A program made the translations under genes and the position numbers. The notes beneath the pieces were generated by a model. It was not told where the DNA came from and made no database searches. It worked only from the letters and a program-made list of their open reading frames with translations. 5,717 bases of DNA, taken from NCBI GenBank assembly GCA_035601575.1, contig DATNNZ010000210.1:1-5717 (forward strand), in the 5' to 3' direction. This stretch comes from DASTDH01 sp035601575 (GTDB taxonomy: Bacteria > Verrucomicrobiota > Verrucomicrobiia > Chthoniobacterales > JAFAMB01). Of the stretch, positions 4,982-5,717 are shown one piece after another (the stretch's first letter is position 1; each line of letters opens with the position of its first letter).

Positions 4982-5323
4982 ATGAAAACAATCAAATGCA
5001 GAAAGTTAGAGCCGGGCATGTGGCTTGTGTGTGACCCAGCAACATACGTGATCCAGTCGGTCAACTCGTTGGGCTGGGGCAAATTTTCGATACGGGTCCG
5101 TGGCATCGGGACAGCGGTAAATACCGATATTACCGTATGGGGTGGTGACGCAGTAGCCATAGCCGAGCCAACCAAGGAGGAAATATATGAAGACGGCATC
5201 GCCTATCATAAGGAACTAGCCTCCTTGACCGGGGCCCCCCTTAAGGAGGCAGCAAAAGAGATCGTAGACGCACCGAAACGCGACCCTGATTCCCAGGATT
5301 CAGTCACCAGTTATGGTGGTTGA
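4982..5323 (+). CDS. Hypothetical protein, 113 aa, first of an overlapping gene chain
   Basis: I do not recognise a family. The N-terminal 60 residues look like a small beta-rich domain: RKLEPGMWLVCDPATYVIQS, then KFSIRVRGIGTAVNTDITVW. The LEPGMWLV start recalls the 'xPGDxV' opening of small beta-barrel domains common in phages, a resemblance only. The C-terminal half is acidic and helical (TKEEIYEDGIAYHKELASL) and ends in a polar tail. I chose ATG 4982 over GTG 4973; neither has a strong RBS (GAAAG is 13 bases upstream). The next ORF starts within its last codons, overlapping by 11 bases. A palindromic operator-like site lies upstream. Confidence 0.6.
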   Translation: MKTIKCRKLEPGMWLVCDPATYVIQSVNSLGWGKFSIRVRGIGTAVNTDITVWGGDAVAIAEPTKEEIYEDGIAYHKELASLTGAPLKEAAKEIVDAPKRDPDSQDSVTSYGG

Positions 5324-5417
5324 CCCCAGTGCGCTTGTCCGCAATGCGATAAACCTGTACGAGGCGGTATGGGTACGGTTCCTTTTAAGCATCGGTTCGA
5401 CTACTGCCAATGCCTGA
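5313..5417 (+). CDS. Possible 34-aa ORF overlapping both neighbours
   Basis: ATG 5313 lies inside the end of the 113-aa gene (11-base overlap, ATGGTGGTTGA), and the TGA at 5415-5417 overlaps the next start by 8 bases. The product reads MVVDPSALVRNAINLYEAVW and VRFLLSIGSTTANA, and could form an amphipathic helix. No clear RBS is present, so translation would depend on coupling. Its main support is that it links the genes before and after it. A competing frame over the same bases encodes a zinc-ribbon-like sequence, so only one of the two is likely real. Confidence 0.35.
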   Translation: MVVDPSALVRNAINLYEAVWVRFLLSIGSTTANA

Positions 5418-5586
5418 TAATGTTACGGCATCCCGAATCAGATTGAACGAAGCCTCAATTGAACCTGAAGCGTGGATGCTTTGCCTTGCTGCGGTTACTG
5501 GTGCTAGAACCGAGCACTGGGACACTTGGCAAGCTGCTAGGCGTGACATCGCATTACAAAAGAAGTATCCTTGCTCCTATGTCTGA
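5410..5586 (+). CDS. Small protein, 58 aa, unknown function
   Basis: ATG 5410 overlaps the preceding TGA (ATGCCTGA). The product begins MPDNVTASRIRLNEASIEPE and continues with WMLCLAAVTGARTEHWDTWQ and AARRDIALQKKYPCSYV. It has three tryptophans and two cysteines and looks like a compact helical protein. I recognise no family. No RBS is evident. The TGA at 5584-5586 overlaps the next start in the same 8-base pattern (ATGTCTGA), which argues for a coupled operon. Confidence 0.48.
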   Translation: MPDNVTASRIRLNEASIEPEAWMLCLAAVTGARTEHWDTWQAARRDIALQKKYPCSYV

Positions 5587-5717
5587 AGCGAGATTTCTTA
5601 ACGTTGAGCACAGAGTTGCCAATCTCGAAAACGAGTCTGTAAGAGATGGCAACGCAATCGAAAGACTCAAAAAGGAAGATGCAGTGCTAGAGAACGACAT
5701 CAGCACTTTACTCTTGC
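5579..5717 (+). CDS. Coiled-coil protein, N-terminal part, runs off right edge
   Basis: ATG 5579 opens a frame with no stop before the window ends (46 full codons). It reads MSEARFLNVEHRVANLENES, then NAIERLKKEDAVLENDISTL. Hydrophobic residues recur at roughly heptad spacing among Glu, Arg and Lys, indicating a coiled coil. Short phage proteins of the XhlA/holin-associated type start with such a coil followed by a C-terminal membrane helix, but that part would lie outside the window, so the link is speculative. A purine stretch (AAAGAAG) is about 11 bases upstream, a weak RBS. Confidence 0.5.
   Translation, partial: MSEARFLNVEHRVANLENESVRDGNAIERLKKEDAVLENDISTLLL

Noticed and set aside
1..5717. 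CRISPR array, insertion sequence or complete defence system
   Set aside because: No regularly spaced repeats, transposase motifs, terminal inverted repeats or known defence domains were seen on either strand.

Overview
The window looks like a decayed accessory stretch of an environmental (probably soil) bacterial chromosome of roughly 50% GC. No rRNA, complete tRNA, transposase, integrase or CRISPR array was seen. The most diagnostic pieces are an AraC-type regulator, a two-CBS-domain protein, a PepSY-domain secreted protein and a bifunctional-nuclease (BFN/DUF151) fragment. From memory, similar BFN, PepSY and AraC sequences are common in Verrucomicrobiota and Acidobacteriota of soil. That assignment is an inference from residues remembered, not from a search.

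Layout. (1) 1-480, minus strand: the N-terminal part of an AraC-family regulator, split over three frames by two apparent one-base deletions and running off the left edge. (2) 481-1630: a gene-poor stretch holding a 12-bp-period direct repeat, a tRNA 3'-half-like fragment (about 726-771), an AT-rich inverted-repeat region, and two weak ORFs of unknown function. (3) 1634-2524, plus strand: a compact cluster made of a 53-aa acidic protein, a frameshifted protein of about 95 aa, and a 143-aa two-CBS-domain protein whose ATG overlaps the preceding TGA (ATGA). (4) 2525-3646, plus strand: a region of mixed reading frames, then a 126-aa charged helical protein and a frameshifted PepSY protein 13 bp behind it. 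(5) 3847-4062, minus strand: a 71-aa unknown protein with its own RBS and a possible weak terminator. (6) 4417-4823, plus strand: a truncated, frameshifted BFN-domain gene followed by a small acidic helical ORF. (7) 4824-4981: intergenic, with a perfect 9-3-9 TTTTGACAC/GTGTCAAAA palindrome. (8) 4982-5717, plus strand: a chain of four ORFs that overlap one another by 11, 8 and 8 bases, the last running off the right edge. This packing is typical of phage or mobile-element modules.

Two general points. Five apparent frame changes fall in four recognisable or coherent genes, and at least one (perhaps two) lies in a short homopolymer. The window may therefore be a decaying island, or the sequence may carry residual indel errors; the bases alone cannot separate these. 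I see no complete known system. The best candidate for something undescribed is the overlapping small-gene chain at the right end with the palindrome upstream of it.
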